DNA of 64,000 nt from Pseudarthrobacter sp. AL07 (GCF_029960665.1 NZ_JASBRB010000005.1:62001-126000); one strand, 5' to 3'. Positions 1-10,013 are shown, counted from the first letter of the stretch. The notes: generated by a model from the letters alone, not told the origin. Program-made: numbers and translations.

Positions 1-625
1 CCGTTCCGTCCCGCAAGGCCGCGAGGCCCTCGTTGAGGCCGAGGCTCAGCACTGTGACGCCGCCCGCCGTCCCGGCCGTGGAGCTGAGCGCGGCAGCCTC
101 GATCAGCCGCGGGGTGGTCAGCGACGTCCCCGAGCCGGGCTCACCGACAGCCACAGTCCGGCCGGCAAGCCCGCCGATATCCCGGACCCCGCTGTTCCGC
201 CGGATGACGCAGTGGACGTAGTTCTCGTACACTTTCCCAACGGCGGAAAGTCCGACGGCGGGCGTCTCACCTACCGCGGTGCGCTGGGCCGCCGAATCCG
301 CCAGGGCGACGGCGAACGTGGCTTTGCCGGTCAGCAGATATTCGAGGTTGTCCAGGCTGCCACCGGTAGTCAGCGCCGACGCCTGGCCGGCCACCCCGTG
401 ACGCTGGAGGGACGCCGCCAGCAGCTCGGCGAACTCCAGATAGAAGCCGCCAGGCTCGCCGCCGGCCACGGTGACGGTGCCCGGGCGGCCCGTGGGCGTG
501 CACGCACCCAGGGTTGGCAGGAGCAGCCCGGACAAACCGGCCGCGAGCCCGGCCTTGAGGACGGTCCGCCGCGGGGGAAGCGGGGGAGGCGTGGGTAGGT
601 CCAGCGCTCCGGTCAGGTCAGGCAC
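1..625 (-). CDS. TAXI-family TRAP transporter solute-binding protein, 3' end outside window
   Basis: The reading frame begins with GTG (623-625), overlapping the kinase stop codon, and runs off the left edge. The N-terminus has an Arg-Arg pair, a hydrophobic stretch and a lipobox-like LGAC, so it should be an exported lipoprotein. It continues with VTVAGGEPGGFYLEFAELL and later GEPGSGTS, which match the TAXI (TRAP-associated extracytoplasmic immunogenic) binding-protein fold. The family binds small organic acids or amino acids and passes them to a fused TRAP permease, which would be expected past the left edge. Overlap with an upstream sensor kinase is a common arrangement for this family and suggests that the kinase once controlled it. 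The ligand cannot be predicted. Confidence 0.8.
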   Translation of the reverse strand, partial: MPDLTGALDLPTPPPLPPRRTVLKAGLAAGLSGLLLPTLGACTPTGRPGTVTVAGGEPGGFYLEFAELLAASLQRHGVAGQASALTTGGSLDNLEYLLTGKATFAVALADSAAQRTAVGETPAVGLSAVGKVYENYVHCVIRRNSGVRDIGGLAGRTVAVGEPGSGTSLTTPRLIEAAALSSTAGTAGGVTVLSLGLNEGLAALRDGT

Positions 626-1860
626 GCGGCGCCACCTGCTCCGGTCCGGCAAAGGGTCCCGGCAAGTCCCCTGCACCCGGAAACTCGAGGCGCGCAATCA
701 GGCCGTGAGGCGCTGCCTCGGCGAGCACCAGCCGGCCGCCGTTGGCTACTGCCAGCTTGTCCACGATAGTCATGCCCAGCCCGGTGCCGCGAGTGGTCCG
801 CTGCACCGGGGACCGCCAGAAGCGGCTCATGGCCGCTGTCCGTTCGTCGGACGAAAGCCCGGGGCCGTCGTCGGACACTTCGATGGACACCGTGCCTTGG
901 CGGGCGCGGGCAGCGACCGAGATGTGGGCGCCGGGAGCGTACTTGATGGCATTGTTCAGAAGTTCGCCGACCATCTGGGCCAGTTCTGCCGAATTGCAGG
1001 CGATGTGCACGGCGGGGGCAGGCGGATCTTCGAGCAGGATCGATGCCCCGCTGCGATGGGCGGCAGGGCCCGCCCGTTCGGCTTCTTCCTGCAGAACCGG
1101 ATAAGGATCGAGGGGCGCCTGCGCCGCGCGGGACGCGGTTCCCAGCGGGCCCCTGGCGGAGTCTTCAGAGGCCCTGTGCTCGGCGGCCGCCAGCTTCAGT
1201 ACCCCGTCCAGGATCTCCTCTACGCGTTCGAGCTCCGCCAACACCCCTGCCGCGGCGTCGTGTTCCCGGGCGGTCTTAAGTTCCAGTTGCAGCAGATCGA
1301 TCCTGAGCCGCAGGGCACCGACCGGGTTTCGCAGTTCGTGCGATGTGTCCGCGATCAGTTGTCGTTGGGACTCGAGGCTGTTGCTGACGGTCTGCGCCAT
1401 GGTGGTGAATGAACGGCTCAGTTGCCGAAGTTCCGGCGGCCCGGCTTCGGGAAGCTGTCCGGTCCGGCCTGTTGCCTCAAGTTCAGTGACGGCCGCGTTC
1501 AGGCGGTTCACGGGCCGGAGGACCCACTCGGTCACGCGGGACGCGCCCAGGAGGAGCAGCGCCGCCAGGGCCGCCGCCGCCAATCCGACCACGAGCCATC
1601 GCTCCCGCAGTTTCTGCCGGGCCGCGTCCAGGTTGACCTCGAGGACGGCCTCGCCCAGGACCTGGCTCGCGCTGCCGAAGGAGCGGGAGATCACCTCGGA
1701 GGATGGCCCGAACGGCCGCAGCGGGGTGAGCGTGGTGTCGTTGAGGTTCAGGTTGGCCCTGGCCACCGCGTCCCGGACGTCCGCCCGGTCCTCGCTGAGG
1801 CCACCGGAGTGCAGGGTGCCCTGCTGGAGGCGGATCAGGACTCCCTCACCGTAGTAAGGC
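618..1860 (-). pseudogene. Sensor histidine kinase, 5'-truncated
   Basis: The C-terminal two thirds is a normal transmitter: one membrane segment (LVVGLAAAALAALLLLGA), HAMP, the H-box LIADTSHELRNPVGALR, the N-box NNAIKYAP, G1 DDGPGL and G2 GTGLGMTIV. The first usable start is GTG at 1766, but sensor-like sequence continues in frame to about 1860 (GEGVLIRLQQGTLHSGG). Beyond that the frame turns into unlikely sequence and stops, with no N-terminal membrane helix and no response regulator gene upstream. Kinases of this type normally have two membrane segments around an extracytoplasmic sensor. I read this as a gene that lost its 5' half; a short product from GTG 1766 remains possible. Confidence 0.65.
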
Positions 1861-1864
1861 CACG

Positions 1865-1945
1865 CACCTGGACCGCGAACAGGGCGATGCCTGGAACCGG
1901 CCTGTAAAGGACGACGACAAAAACCAGGACCTCATCGACGCCTGA
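1865..1945 (+). pseudogene. 3' remnant of an unidentified gene
   Basis: A 26-codon open segment with mostly G/C third positions reads HLDREQGDAWNRPVKDD and ends in DLIDA followed by TGA at 1943-1945. It is followed 17 bp later by a strong hairpin, as expected for a true gene end. Upstream of about 1862 the frame becomes incoherent. It looks like the tail of a rightward gene whose body was removed at the same junction that truncates the kinase. I do not recognise the protein. Confidence 0.35.
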
Positions 1946-1962
1946 CGCTGTCGGCAGCTTCA

Positions 1963-2006
1963 GTGAGCGTACGACGGCGGGTGGCCTCCCGCCGTCGTCC
2001 GCTCAC
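1963..2006. terminator. Bidirectional terminator-like hairpin
   Basis: An inner 11-bp perfect stem (ACGACGGCGGG / CCCGCCGTCGT, loop TGGCCT) is extended by GTGAGCG / CGCTCAC with a single mismatch between the two stems. It lies between a rightward remnant and the leftward pdxK-like gene. There is no clear T-run. Confidence 0.6.
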
Positions 2007-2012
2007 CGCCCC

Positions 2013-2116
2013 GGACGCTCTCTCACTTCCTGCAGGTTTTCTCCAAACGCTCTCTGATCTTCTTGTGGAATGTGCGAGAGCGTCCGGGTTTTTCTTGCAT
2101 TAGGTGAGAGAGCGTT
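2013..2116. repeat. Intergenic repeat cluster, CGCTCTCTCAC family
   Basis: Four copies of a short motif lie here: GGACGCTCTCTCACTT at 2013-2028, ACGCTCTCTGA near 2047, GCGAGAGCGTCC inverted at 2074-2085 and GGTGAGAGAGCGTT inverted at 2103-2116. Opposed copies can fold into hairpins. The 16-base first copy recurs exactly at 24361, also just after a gene end. Confidence 0.65.
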
Positions 2117-2135
2117 GCAGCTGCGCAGCCGTTGA

Positions 2136-3032
2136 CTAGCGCGGGCCGCCCTGCCAAAGGGCGTCGAACGGCGCGCCGGAGGCCACGCGGTTGCGGATTC
2201 CCGCGGTGACAAAGTCCTTGGCGGTCCGGGCAGCCTCCAGCGGCGTAGCGCCCTTGGCCAGTTCGGCCGTCACCGCCGCGGCCAGGGAGCAGCCGGCACC
2301 GGACACGGCCACCTCGCCCACCTTCGGAGCGCTGAGGACCTCCAGGATCTCGCCGTCGTAGTAAACGTCGACGGCGTCCGGGCCTTTTAGCCGCACCCCG
2401 CCCTTGGCGAGAACTGCAGCGCCGCTGAGCTCGTGGATGCGGACTGCTGCGGCTTTCAGGGATTCGATGTCGGTGATCGCCAGGCCGGACAGCGATTCGG
2501 CTTCGAAGTGGTTGGGCGTGACGAACGTGGCCAGCGGCAGGATCTGCGCCTTCAGGGCCTGGTCCGTGTCCAGTGCGTGGCCCGGCTCCTGGCCCTTGCA
2601 GATCAGCACCGGATCCAGCACGACGTTCCGGAACCGGCCGGCTTCCAGTGCTGCCGCGACCGTGCTGATGGTGGCCGGGCTGCCCAGCATGCCGATCTTT
2701 ACGGTGTCCAGGACAGGCCGGCCCGGCGCCAGCGACTCGCCCGGCGCACCGCCAGCGGTGGCGCCCGACGCCGGACCGTAGGCCGCCGTCGTGGTTTCCA
2801 ATTGGTCCGCAATGACCTGCTGGTCCACCGGCACAAAGCGGTGGTTCCAGTTGTCGCTAGGATCGAAGGACACGATGCAGGTCAGGTTGGCGATGCCAAA
2901 TACGCCCAGTTCCTGGAAAGTTTTCAGGTCGGCCTGGGCTCCGGCGCCACCCGTTGCTTCGGACCCCGCGATGGTCAGGACGACGGCGGGAGCGGACACG
3001 GGGGACTGGACGGCAGCTGAAGCAAAAGTCAT
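2136..3032 (-). CDS. PdxK/ThiD-like vitamin kinase (pyridoxine or HMP kinase)
   Basis: A 298-residue ribokinase-fold kinase of the ThiD family: AGSEATGGAGAQADLKTFQE near residues 22-41, DPVLICKG, VTPNHFEAESLSG and the anion-hole motif GAGCS near the C-terminus. The run of KTFQELGVFGIA, ICKG and YYDG follows the Gram-positive ThiD-like pyridoxal/pyridoxine kinases more closely than thiamine-pathway ThiD, so vitamin B6 salvage is my first choice and HMP/HMP-P phosphorylation the second. No thi genes are nearby. Its start overlaps the stop of the membrane-protein gene (ATGA), making it the last gene of the TetR-headed operon. Confidence 0.8.
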   Translation of the reverse strand: MTFASAAVQSPVSAPAVVLTIAGSEATGGAGAQADLKTFQELGVFGIANLTCIVSFDPSDNWNHRFVPVDQQVIADQLETTTAAYGPASGATAGGAPGESLAPGRPVLDTVKIGMLGSPATISTVAAALEAGRFRNVVLDPVLICKGQEPGHALDTDQALKAQILPLATFVTPNHFEAESLSGLAITDIESLKAAAVRIHELSGAAVLAKGGVRLKGPDAVDVYYDGEILEVLSAPKVGEVAVSGAGCSLAAAVTAELAKGATPLEAARTAKDFVTAGIRNRVASGAPFDALWQGGPR

Positions 3033-3439
3033 GGCACTATCCTGCCATCCGGTGTCGGGCCAACAAGTTCGGCATCTTCAGCACCGTCGTGTATGGCCAC
3101 GAGGCCAACAACAGCCAGCCGGCCCACGGCCGCGCAGAATCCGGTCCATAAAACGAGTCCCCACATGCTGTGCCAGTGGGTTCCCGTAAGGAAAAGGAGG
3201 GTGAGAAAGCCCGTGACCAGTCCCACCCCGCCGGTGGCCACAATATGAAGCCACTGGTCTCGGACGGGCCGCATCAGCATTCCGGTCGCCAGGGCAAGGG
3301 GCATACCAAGAAGCAGAGCGGCCGGGACACCGAAAACGTAGCCTGTCGCGCCGTGCGGAAAGCCGAACAGGAGCACGGTGATGGTGGCGCCCAGCAGGAA
3401 CGCTCCTGAGCCGAACGTCACCCGGTACGGCCGGCTCAT
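3029..3439 (-). CDS. Small integral membrane protein
   Basis: 136 residues with about four hydrophobic helices (FGSGAFLLGATITVLLFGF, YVFGVPAALLLGMPLALATG, IVATGGVGLVTGFLTLLFL and WGLVLWTGFCAAVGRLAVVG) and an acidic C-terminal tail. No known domain is recognised. It overlaps both neighbours by ATGA (epimerase upstream, kinase downstream), so it is translationally coupled in one operon. Function unknown. Confidence 0.75.
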   Translation of the reverse strand: MSRPYRVTFGSGAFLLGATITVLLFGFPHGATGYVFGVPAALLLGMPLALATGMLMRPVRDQWLHIVATGGVGLVTGFLTLLFLTGTHWHSMWGLVLWTGFCAAVGRLAVVGLVAIHDGAEDAELVGPTPDGRIVP

Positions 3440-4353
3440 GCCGTCCCTTTGGCGATGGTGAGAAGCGCGCGGCCCAGCTCAGGCTCCCGGAAGATGAACC
3501 CCGCGTCCAGCAGTTTCTGCGGCTGTACCCACCGGCTTTTCAGCACGAGCTCGGTCTCTGTTCGGATTAGCACGGCCCCCAGCCGCAGCAGCCACGCCGG
3601 AGCGGGGATACCCAGCCTGTCGCCGTAGGCCCGGCGGACCAGCCGCATCAGCTCACGGTTATCCACCACATCCGGGGAAGCCACGTTCACGGGGCCCGAA
3701 ATGTCCGTTCGCGCGTGAAGGAAGCGGACGGTGCGGTAAAGGTCCTCGACGTGGATCCAGCTGAACTTCTGGCTGCCGGCGCCCATATGTCCGCCCAGTC
3801 CAAGCCGGGCCAAGGCAGCGAAAGGCCGGAGGGCGCCACCGCCCGGGCCCAGGACTATGGCGATCCGTAGTGCAATTTTCCGCGTCCCGGGCGTGGCGGC
3901 GGCGTCCAGGGCGGCTTCCCATGCCCGGGCCACGTCCACCGAAAAGCCTGTCCCGGGTTCGCCGTCAGACTCTGTCTGCGGCCGGTCATCCGCGTGCCGG
4001 TAGATGGTGCCGGTGCTGGCGTTGAGCCAGGCCGACGGCGGCGCCTTGCAGACTGCGAGTGCGCGGCCGAGTGCCGTGGTGGTGGAGACGCGGGAATCGA
4101 GGATGGCCGCCTTGTTCCTGGCGCCATAGCGGCAGTTGACCGACCGTCCGGCAAGGTTCACCAGCAGGTCGGCGCCGTCCAGCACCCGGGCGATGGCGCC
4201 GTCGTCGTTCCAGTTGGCCGCTTCGGCCGTACCCTCGGTGGCCCGGCGGCCGATGGTGCGCACCGTCCAGCCGTCCTGTTCGAAGCGGTCCCGGAGATAG
4301 GTGCCGATGAAGCCCGAGGCTCCGGCGAGCACCACGGTGTTTGTCCTGTTCAT
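3436..4353 (-). CDS. TIGR01777-family epimerase (SDR superfamily, DUF1731 tail)
   Basis: 305 residues. The N-terminal Rossmann motif LAGASGFIGTYL, followed by IGRR and LVNLAGRSVNCRYG, is diagnostic of the YfcH/TIGR01777 group. The C-terminus (SRWVQPQKLLDAGFIFREP then LGRALLTIAKG) is the DUF1731 domain that closes these proteins. The family is atypical SDR and its substrate is unknown. It lies between the TetR gene and the small membrane protein, overlapping the latter by ATGA, so it is probably under the same repressor. Confidence 0.85.
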   Translation of the reverse strand: MNRTNTVVLAGASGFIGTYLRDRFEQDGWTVRTIGRRATEGTAEAANWNDDGAIARVLDGADLLVNLAGRSVNCRYGARNKAAILDSRVSTTTALGRALAVCKAPPSAWLNASTGTIYRHADDRPQTESDGEPGTGFSVDVARAWEAALDAAATPGTRKIALRIAIVLGPGGGALRPFAALARLGLGGHMGAGSQKFSWIHVEDLYRTVRFLHARTDISGPVNVASPDVVDNRELMRLVRRAYGDRLGIPAPAWLLRLGAVLIRTETELVLKSRWVQPQKLLDAGFIFREPELGRALLTIAKGTA

Positions 4354-4385
4354 TTCTTCCCCCAGCTTTGTGTTCGGTGGCGTGT

Positions 4386-5042
4386 TCAGTCGCGGATGCT
4401 GCGGCTCAGGCTGAGGACATCGTCCAGCACCTTGTTGACGCCGGGAATCCTTGCCAGCGAAAGTCCCCGGGCGATCAACGGGACTACGCCGTCCACCAGC
4501 TTCCGGGTCCGGCGCTGGTCTTCGGAGGTGTCGTACACCCAGAACAGGGCGATCCCCATGTAGCCGAGCCAGAGCAGCTCGGGCAGGTCGGCGCGGAGCT
4601 TTTTTGGAGCGGCCGGGCTTGCGCCTTCAACCGCTGCCCTGAAGATGCCGAGGGATGCCTCGCGGGCCGCCGTCGACTCGCCCGCGAAAGGGTTGACGGG
4701 CGACGTCGGCCGGACGGCCGTGGCCACGAAGTCGGCGCCGAAGCGGTGGTACGGCGCCATGACGTCCAGGCCTGCGTGCAGCGTGGCTTTGAGGCGGCTG
4801 CCCAGGTCCTTGAGGCCTTCGAGTGCCTCGTCAGCCTTGGCTGCATGCTCTGCCTGGACCTGGACGTACAGCTCCTGCACCAGGTCATCCTTGGAGGCGA
4901 AATAGTAGTAGGCGTTGCCCACGGAGACCCCGGCTTCGGCCGCGATGGCCCGCATGGTGGTCTTCTCGAACCCGATCTCGCGGAACATGCGCAGCGCGAC
5001 GTCCGCTAGGAGTTGCCTGGTCTGCTCGCTCTTGGCGGTCAT
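4386..5042 (-). CDS. TetR-family transcriptional repressor
   Basis: From ATG 5042 it encodes 218 residues. This start is chosen over longer in-frame options because MTAKSEQTRQLLADVALRMF is the usual TetR opening and GAGGGG lies just upstream. The helix-turn-helix is TTMRAIAAEAGVSVGNAYYYF followed by KDDLVQEL. The C-terminal ligand domain is not assignable. Two GAACATGTTC palindromes lie 12-60 bp upstream of the start, so autorepression is likely, with control of the three genes downstream and possibly of the divergent transporter. Confidence 0.88.
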   Translation of the reverse strand: MTAKSEQTRQLLADVALRMFREIGFEKTTMRAIAAEAGVSVGNAYYYFASKDDLVQELYVQVQAEHAAKADEALEGLKDLGSRLKATLHAGLDVMAPYHRFGADFVATAVRPTSPVNPFAGESTAAREASLGIFRAAVEGASPAAPKKLRADLPELLWLGYMGIALFWVYDTSEDQRRTRKLVDGVVPLIARGLSLARIPGVNKVLDDVLSLSRSIRD

Positions 5043-5053
5043 GGTTTCCCCTC

Positions 5054-5071
5054 TTTTGAACATGTTCAAAA
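5054..5071. promoter_or_regulatory. Operator 1 for the TetR regulator
   Basis: Perfect 18-bp palindrome TTTTGAACATGTTCAAAA, next to the ribosome-binding site of the TetR gene. Same core as operator 2; centres are 33 bp apart, about three helical turns. Confidence 0.75.
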
Positions 5072-5089
5072 CTGAGTATGCCATGGAAC

Positions 5090-5101
5090 TGAACATGTTC
5101 A
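5090..5101. promoter_or_regulatory. Operator 2 for the TetR regulator
   Basis: 12-bp palindrome TGAACATGTTCA with flanking AAA on one side only. It faces the divergent queuosine-precursor transporter gene. Confidence 0.7.
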
Positions 5102-5243
5102 AAACACGGCTGCGAACGCCATTGGGAGAGCTGCGCACGTTCAGTGGGAGAATGTCGTGACAGTGCTAATACAGCCGGCGTCCGGCGCAAATTTCGTTGC
5201 GGGAACGGTACGCCGAGCGAACCACTACGAATGGAATCTCCCC

Positions 5244-5975
5244 ATGTCTTCCCCCTCGGGCCCTGACGCCCTGCCCATCGCCGGCTCCGCCCCGACGGCA
5301 CCCAAATTTGCATCGATCGGTTCGCCGTACTTCGGCATCATGCTGGCCTTTATGGCCGTGGTGCTGATCCTGTCGAACATCGGCGCAGCCAAGGGCGTGG
5401 CGATCGGCCCGATCATCACCGACGGCGGCTTCTTCCTCTTCCCGCTTGCCTACATCCTGGGCGACGTCATCAGCGAGGTCTACGGCTTCAAGGTGGCTCG
5501 CAAAGCCATCTTCACCACGTTCGCGCTGTCGGTGTTCGCCTCAATTTGCTACTGGGTGATCATCGCCCTGCCCGGCTTTGATGACGACTTCGGCACGTCC
5601 AAGCAGGTGGCCCTTGAGGGGGCTTTGGGCCCGGTGCCGCAGATTGTGCTCGCCTCGCTGTTGGCATTCCTGGCCGGCCAGACCATCAACTCGTGGATCC
5701 TGGTGAAGATGAAGGCCCGCTCCGGGGAGAAATCCCTCTGGGCGCGGCTGATGGGCTCCACCGGTGCTGGTGAATTCGTGGACACCCTGATTTTCTGCAG
5801 CATCGCCGCCTCCGTCATCGGCATCACCGACTTCGGCACGTTCGTGAACTACGTGGTGGTGGGCTTTGTCTACAAGACCCTCGTCGAGTTCCTGTTCGTC
5901 CCGGTGACGTCCCTGGTGATCCGGTGGATCAAGAAGCGCGAACCAAGCTACGGCGCGGGGTCAGCCCCCGCCTAG
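5244..5975 (+). CDS. Queuosine precursor transporter (YhhQ/QueT family)
   Basis: 243 residues from ATG 5244; an upstream in-frame GTG at 5157 would add a tail with no family likeness. A polar Pro/Ser-rich head is followed by about six membrane segments. Family signatures include MAVVLILSNIGAAKG, LFPLAYILGDVISEVYGF, AGQTINSWI and GAGEFVDTLIFCSIA. The family imports queuine or preQ1. tgt, whose product inserts the base into tRNA, lies 0.8 kb downstream on the other strand, which supports a salvage role. The intergenic region is shared with the TetR operators. A preQ1 riboswitch was looked for and not seen. Confidence 0.88.
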   Translation: MSSPSGPDALPIAGSAPTAPKFASIGSPYFGIMLAFMAVVLILSNIGAAKGVAIGPIITDGGFFLFPLAYILGDVISEVYGFKVARKAIFTTFALSVFASICYWVIIALPGFDDDFGTSKQVALEGALGPVPQIVLASLLAFLAGQTINSWILVKMKARSGEKSLWARLMGSTGAGEFVDTLIFCSIAASVIGITDFGTFVNYVVVGFVYKTLVEFLFVPVTSLVIRWIKKREPSYGAGSAPA

Positions 5976-5977
5976 CC

Positions 5978-6727
5978 TCAGCCCTTGAGCGTCCCGTCAA
6001 GGAGGGCGCGGAGCTCGGCGTAGTGGCGCTCGGTGGCCTCCGGATGGAACATCGAGGTGTCCGCCATTGAATAGCCATGCTGGGCGCCGACGTAGATCTC
6101 GTTGGAAGCCTCAAGCCCGGCAGCTTCGAGTGCCTCACCCAGCCGTGCCACGGCGTCCCGGTCCATGCTCTGGTCATGGTCGGCGTGGCCGAAGACAAAT
6201 TGCGCCCGGGCCCTGGCGAGCCCCAGGTGGGGGCTGTCCGGGGCGTCGGTTGCCAGCCCGCCGCCGTGGAAGCCGCCGCATGCGGCTACAGCCTCCGGAT
6301 GGGCAATGGCCGTGCGCACCGCGAGCCGGGCGCCCATGCAGTAGCCGAACGTGCCGAGTGGACCCGGCGCCACGCCGTCGAGCGTTCCCAGTGCCGCAAC
6401 CCACGCTTCAATATCCGGCAGCGCCTTATCCGTGGTGAGGTGCCCCACCCGCGGGAACGCAGCCTTGCCGGCAGCTGCGCGGCCCCCCGGAGTGGTCATG
6501 TCTGTTTCCGGCGCGAGTGCAGCCACAGGTCCGTCACGGTAGAAGACGTTTGGTGCCAGGACCACGTAGCCCCAGTCAGCGATGCGCTGCGCCATCTCCT
6601 CGATGCGAGGACGCAGGCCAAAGGCGTCCATGTACAGGATGACGCCCGGGAACGGGCCTTCACCGGTGGATGGGCGGGCCACCAGGGCCTCGGCAGTGCC
6701 TTCTGCGGCTGGGATCTCGATGAGCAT
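5978..6727 (-). CDS. Dienelactone hydrolase family protein
   Basis: 249-residue alpha/beta hydrolase. The nucleophile elbow is GYCMGARLAV, with the Cys typical of dienelactone hydrolases. The acid region is FGHADHDQSM and the catalytic His lies in GAQHGYSM. FPGVILYMDAFGL near the N-terminus is also typical. No signal peptide, so cytoplasmic. Members hydrolyse dienelactones or related esters; no catechol-pathway genes are near, so the substrate is open. It sits between the queuosine transporter and tgt. Confidence 0.85.
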   Translation of the reverse strand: MLIEIPAAEGTAEALVARPSTGEGPFPGVILYMDAFGLRPRIEEMAQRIADWGYVVLAPNVFYRDGPVAALAPETDMTTPGGRAAAGKAAFPRVGHLTTDKALPDIEAWVAALGTLDGVAPGPLGTFGYCMGARLAVRTAIAHPEAVAACGGFHGGGLATDAPDSPHLGLARARAQFVFGHADHDQSMDRDAVARLGEALEAAGLEASNEIYVGAQHGYSMADTSMFHPEATERHYAELRALLDGTLKG

Positions 6728-6793
6728 CTGGTCAGGATATCGTCAGGACGATGGCGGGACGCCGCCCCGGCGGCCAGCGGGCCGGGCCAGCGC

Positions 6794-8188
<1,395 letters not shown>

Positions 8189-8914
8189 TCAGTGGGCCGC
8201 CTCGGATGTGGGGTAGTTCTCAGCCCGCCAGCCGTCCCAGCGCGAATGGATGGACTCGAGGTTGTGGGCCCCCAGATCGTACGTCGAGGCGATCACCATG
8301 GCGCCGCCGTGGGGCCGCAGCCCTTCAATAACGGGCTGGTCCGCCACGATCAGCAGGCCGTCCCCGTGCTCCGCGTAGCTGTGGACCGTGAGCCCCACCT
8401 GGTGGTTGCTGCGGAACCAGACCTTGCCGGAGATTTCCTCCCCGGTGGCCAGCGTCAGCTCGTAGGGCTCACCCGGCGCGGGCACATCCGACAATCCCAG
8501 CTTTTCGATTTCGGAACCCGGCTCACCGGGAAATTCGAAGAACAACGTGTGCCGCTTGCCGTGCGGGTGGTGTTCCAGCGCGAAGCGGAGTTGCTGGAGG
8601 AATGTCAGCCAGCCCTGGGTGATGTCCTCGTCCCAGGCGGCCCATTCCGAGTTATGGTCCAGGGCTGACCGGGTGACGCTGACGAGAGTCCCGGCGGACA
8701 CGGGTTTCAGGTCGAAGACGTCGCCGCCGTTGGTGGTCAGGCTGGTGTGGTCCGGGGCCTCAGCGACCTTGTTGCTGAAGTAGATCCCGTCAATCTCATC
8801 AGCCAGTTCATCGGCCTCCCAGCCGTGCCACTGGGCAACCTTGGCCGGTTCACGCAGCATGGTCCAGACCTGCGGCGCGTCAGCATTTATCACCACGCTC
8901 AGATTGTTCGTCAT
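8189..8914 (-). CDS. SRPBCC (START-like) domain protein
   Basis: 241 residues. The N-terminal segment SVVINADAPQVWTMLREPAKVAQWHG is the typical opening of SRPBCC/AHSA1 proteins, which form a hydrophobic ligand cavity. The second half (GKVWFRSNHQVGLTVH ... GLLIVADQPVI) resembles a second, diverged copy of the fold. No catalytic residues can be assigned. It is oriented like tgt, with a 33-bp gap, and may be co-transcribed from upstream. Confidence 0.7.
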   Translation of the reverse strand: MTNNLSVVINADAPQVWTMLREPAKVAQWHGWEADELADEIDGIYFSNKVAEAPDHTSLTTNGGDVFDLKPVSAGTLVSVTRSALDHNSEWAAWDEDITQGWLTFLQQLRFALEHHPHGKRHTLFFEFPGEPGSEIEKLGLSDVPAPGEPYELTLATGEEISGKVWFRSNHQVGLTVHSYAEHGDGLLIVADQPVIEGLRPHGGAMVIASTYDLGAHNLESIHSRWDGWRAENYPTSEAAH

Positions 8915-8975
8915 AGCCCGAATCTACAACGCGGGCGCAGCCCCGGGTAGGGGGTAATTCCTGCGCCCGGACAGC

Positions 8976-10013
8976 TCAGGCCCGGACGGCCTCGAGTTCG
9001 TTGCTGATCCGGCGCTGGAGTTCGCCCGCACCGATCGTCTCAGACCCGCCGTGTGCCCGCAGGAACAGCAGGGATTCGAGGCGCAGCAGCCGCCACTCCC
9101 GCTCGGCCTCATGGTTGGAGTTGTCGATCGAGCGGAAGATCTCTTTGTCGTACAGGTTGGGTTCGTTCAGCGAACGCTGGCGCACCTTGGCGTTCATCCG
9201 TGCCTTGAACGGGTCCGTTTCCTGGTTTTCGGGCATGCGCAGCAGCTTTTCATAGACTTCGGCCCGCTCCTCCTGCCGGTCCTGGCGGCAGATGAAGCTT
9301 GACAACGCCAGCGACGCCTCCACGGACGCCCACCGGCCCGGGTTGCCGTCGAACGGCAGGACGTTGAGCAGGTCCGCCACCGTGAGCGCCCCGTCCGGAT
9401 CCTTGAGCGTGATGAACAGTTCGTGGGCAAGGTCGCTGAGGTCCTTGAGGCAGCTGCCGGACTTGAAGTTGATGCCCTTGGCCAGCTTGTCCGCCAGCAG
9501 CAGCACCCCAACGGCGTCCGGGTGGGCTTCCGCGGCAGCTTCCACCACGGCTTCGGGGGTGCCCTGCGGCCCCGGAATCCGCGCCAGTTCTTCCGCGGAC
9601 GGGCCGCTCACTGCGGGCGGGATGGCCGGCAGGGGAGGTACGACGACGGCGGGAGCCGCCGGGGCTTCCTCCCCGTCGCCGGTGTGCTGGGGCTGTTCGG
9701 CAGGGGGTTGCGCCGCGACCGGAAGCTGCGTGACGGCGTCGGGCGTGGCGTCCTGAAGCGTGGCGTCCGGAACCGTGATGACCGGGACTGTTGGGTCCAG
9801 GATCTTGACGGTGGAGCCGGCCGCGATGCGGAGGGTGCCGCCGCCCGTGAGGTTCGCCAGGACCACCGCAGGGGTCCCGAAATCATCCGGTTCAAACTCC
9901 ACATGCTGAATTTCGGCGGTGCGTTCACCGTCAGGGAGAAGAAGCTGATCGCCGGTGGTCAGAGATCCAGCCTGCTGTTCGCTGTAGTGCCGGGAGGCTG
10001 GGTTTTCGGTCAT
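8976..10013 (-). CDS. Conserved actinobacterial protein of unknown function
   Basis: 345 residues in three parts: a compact beta-rich N-terminus to about residue 75 (LTTGDQLLLPDGERTAEI ... STVKILDP), a Pro/Ala-rich linker (about 85-145), and a helical C-terminal domain with LADKLAKGINFKSGSCLKDL and an Arg/Glu-rich end. It resembles the hypothetical family labelled DUF6707 in Arthrobacter annotations, though I am not certain of that name. No signal peptide or membrane helix. Function unknown. Confidence 0.65.
   Translation of the reverse strand: MTENPASRHYSEQQAGSLTTGDQLLLPDGERTAEIQHVEFEPDDFGTPAVVLANLTGGGTLRIAAGSTVKILDPTVPVITVPDATLQDATPDAVTQLPVAAQPPAEQPQHTGDGEEAPAAPAVVVPPLPAIPPAVSGPSAEELARIPGPQGTPEAVVEAAAEAHPDAVGVLLLADKLAKGINFKSGSCLKDLSDLAHELFITLKDPDGALTVADLLNVLPFDGNPGRWASVEASLALSSFICRQDRQEERAEVYEKLLRMPENQETDPFKARMNAKVRQRSLNEPNLYDKEIFRSIDNSNHEAEREWRLLRLESLLFLRAHGGSETIGAGELQRRISNELEAVRA

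Noticed and set aside
5157..5243. preQ1 riboswitch or N-terminal extension ahead of the queuosine transporter
   Set aside because: The leader has no preQ1-I or preQ1-II core, and the extra 29 residues from GTG 5157 have no family likeness.
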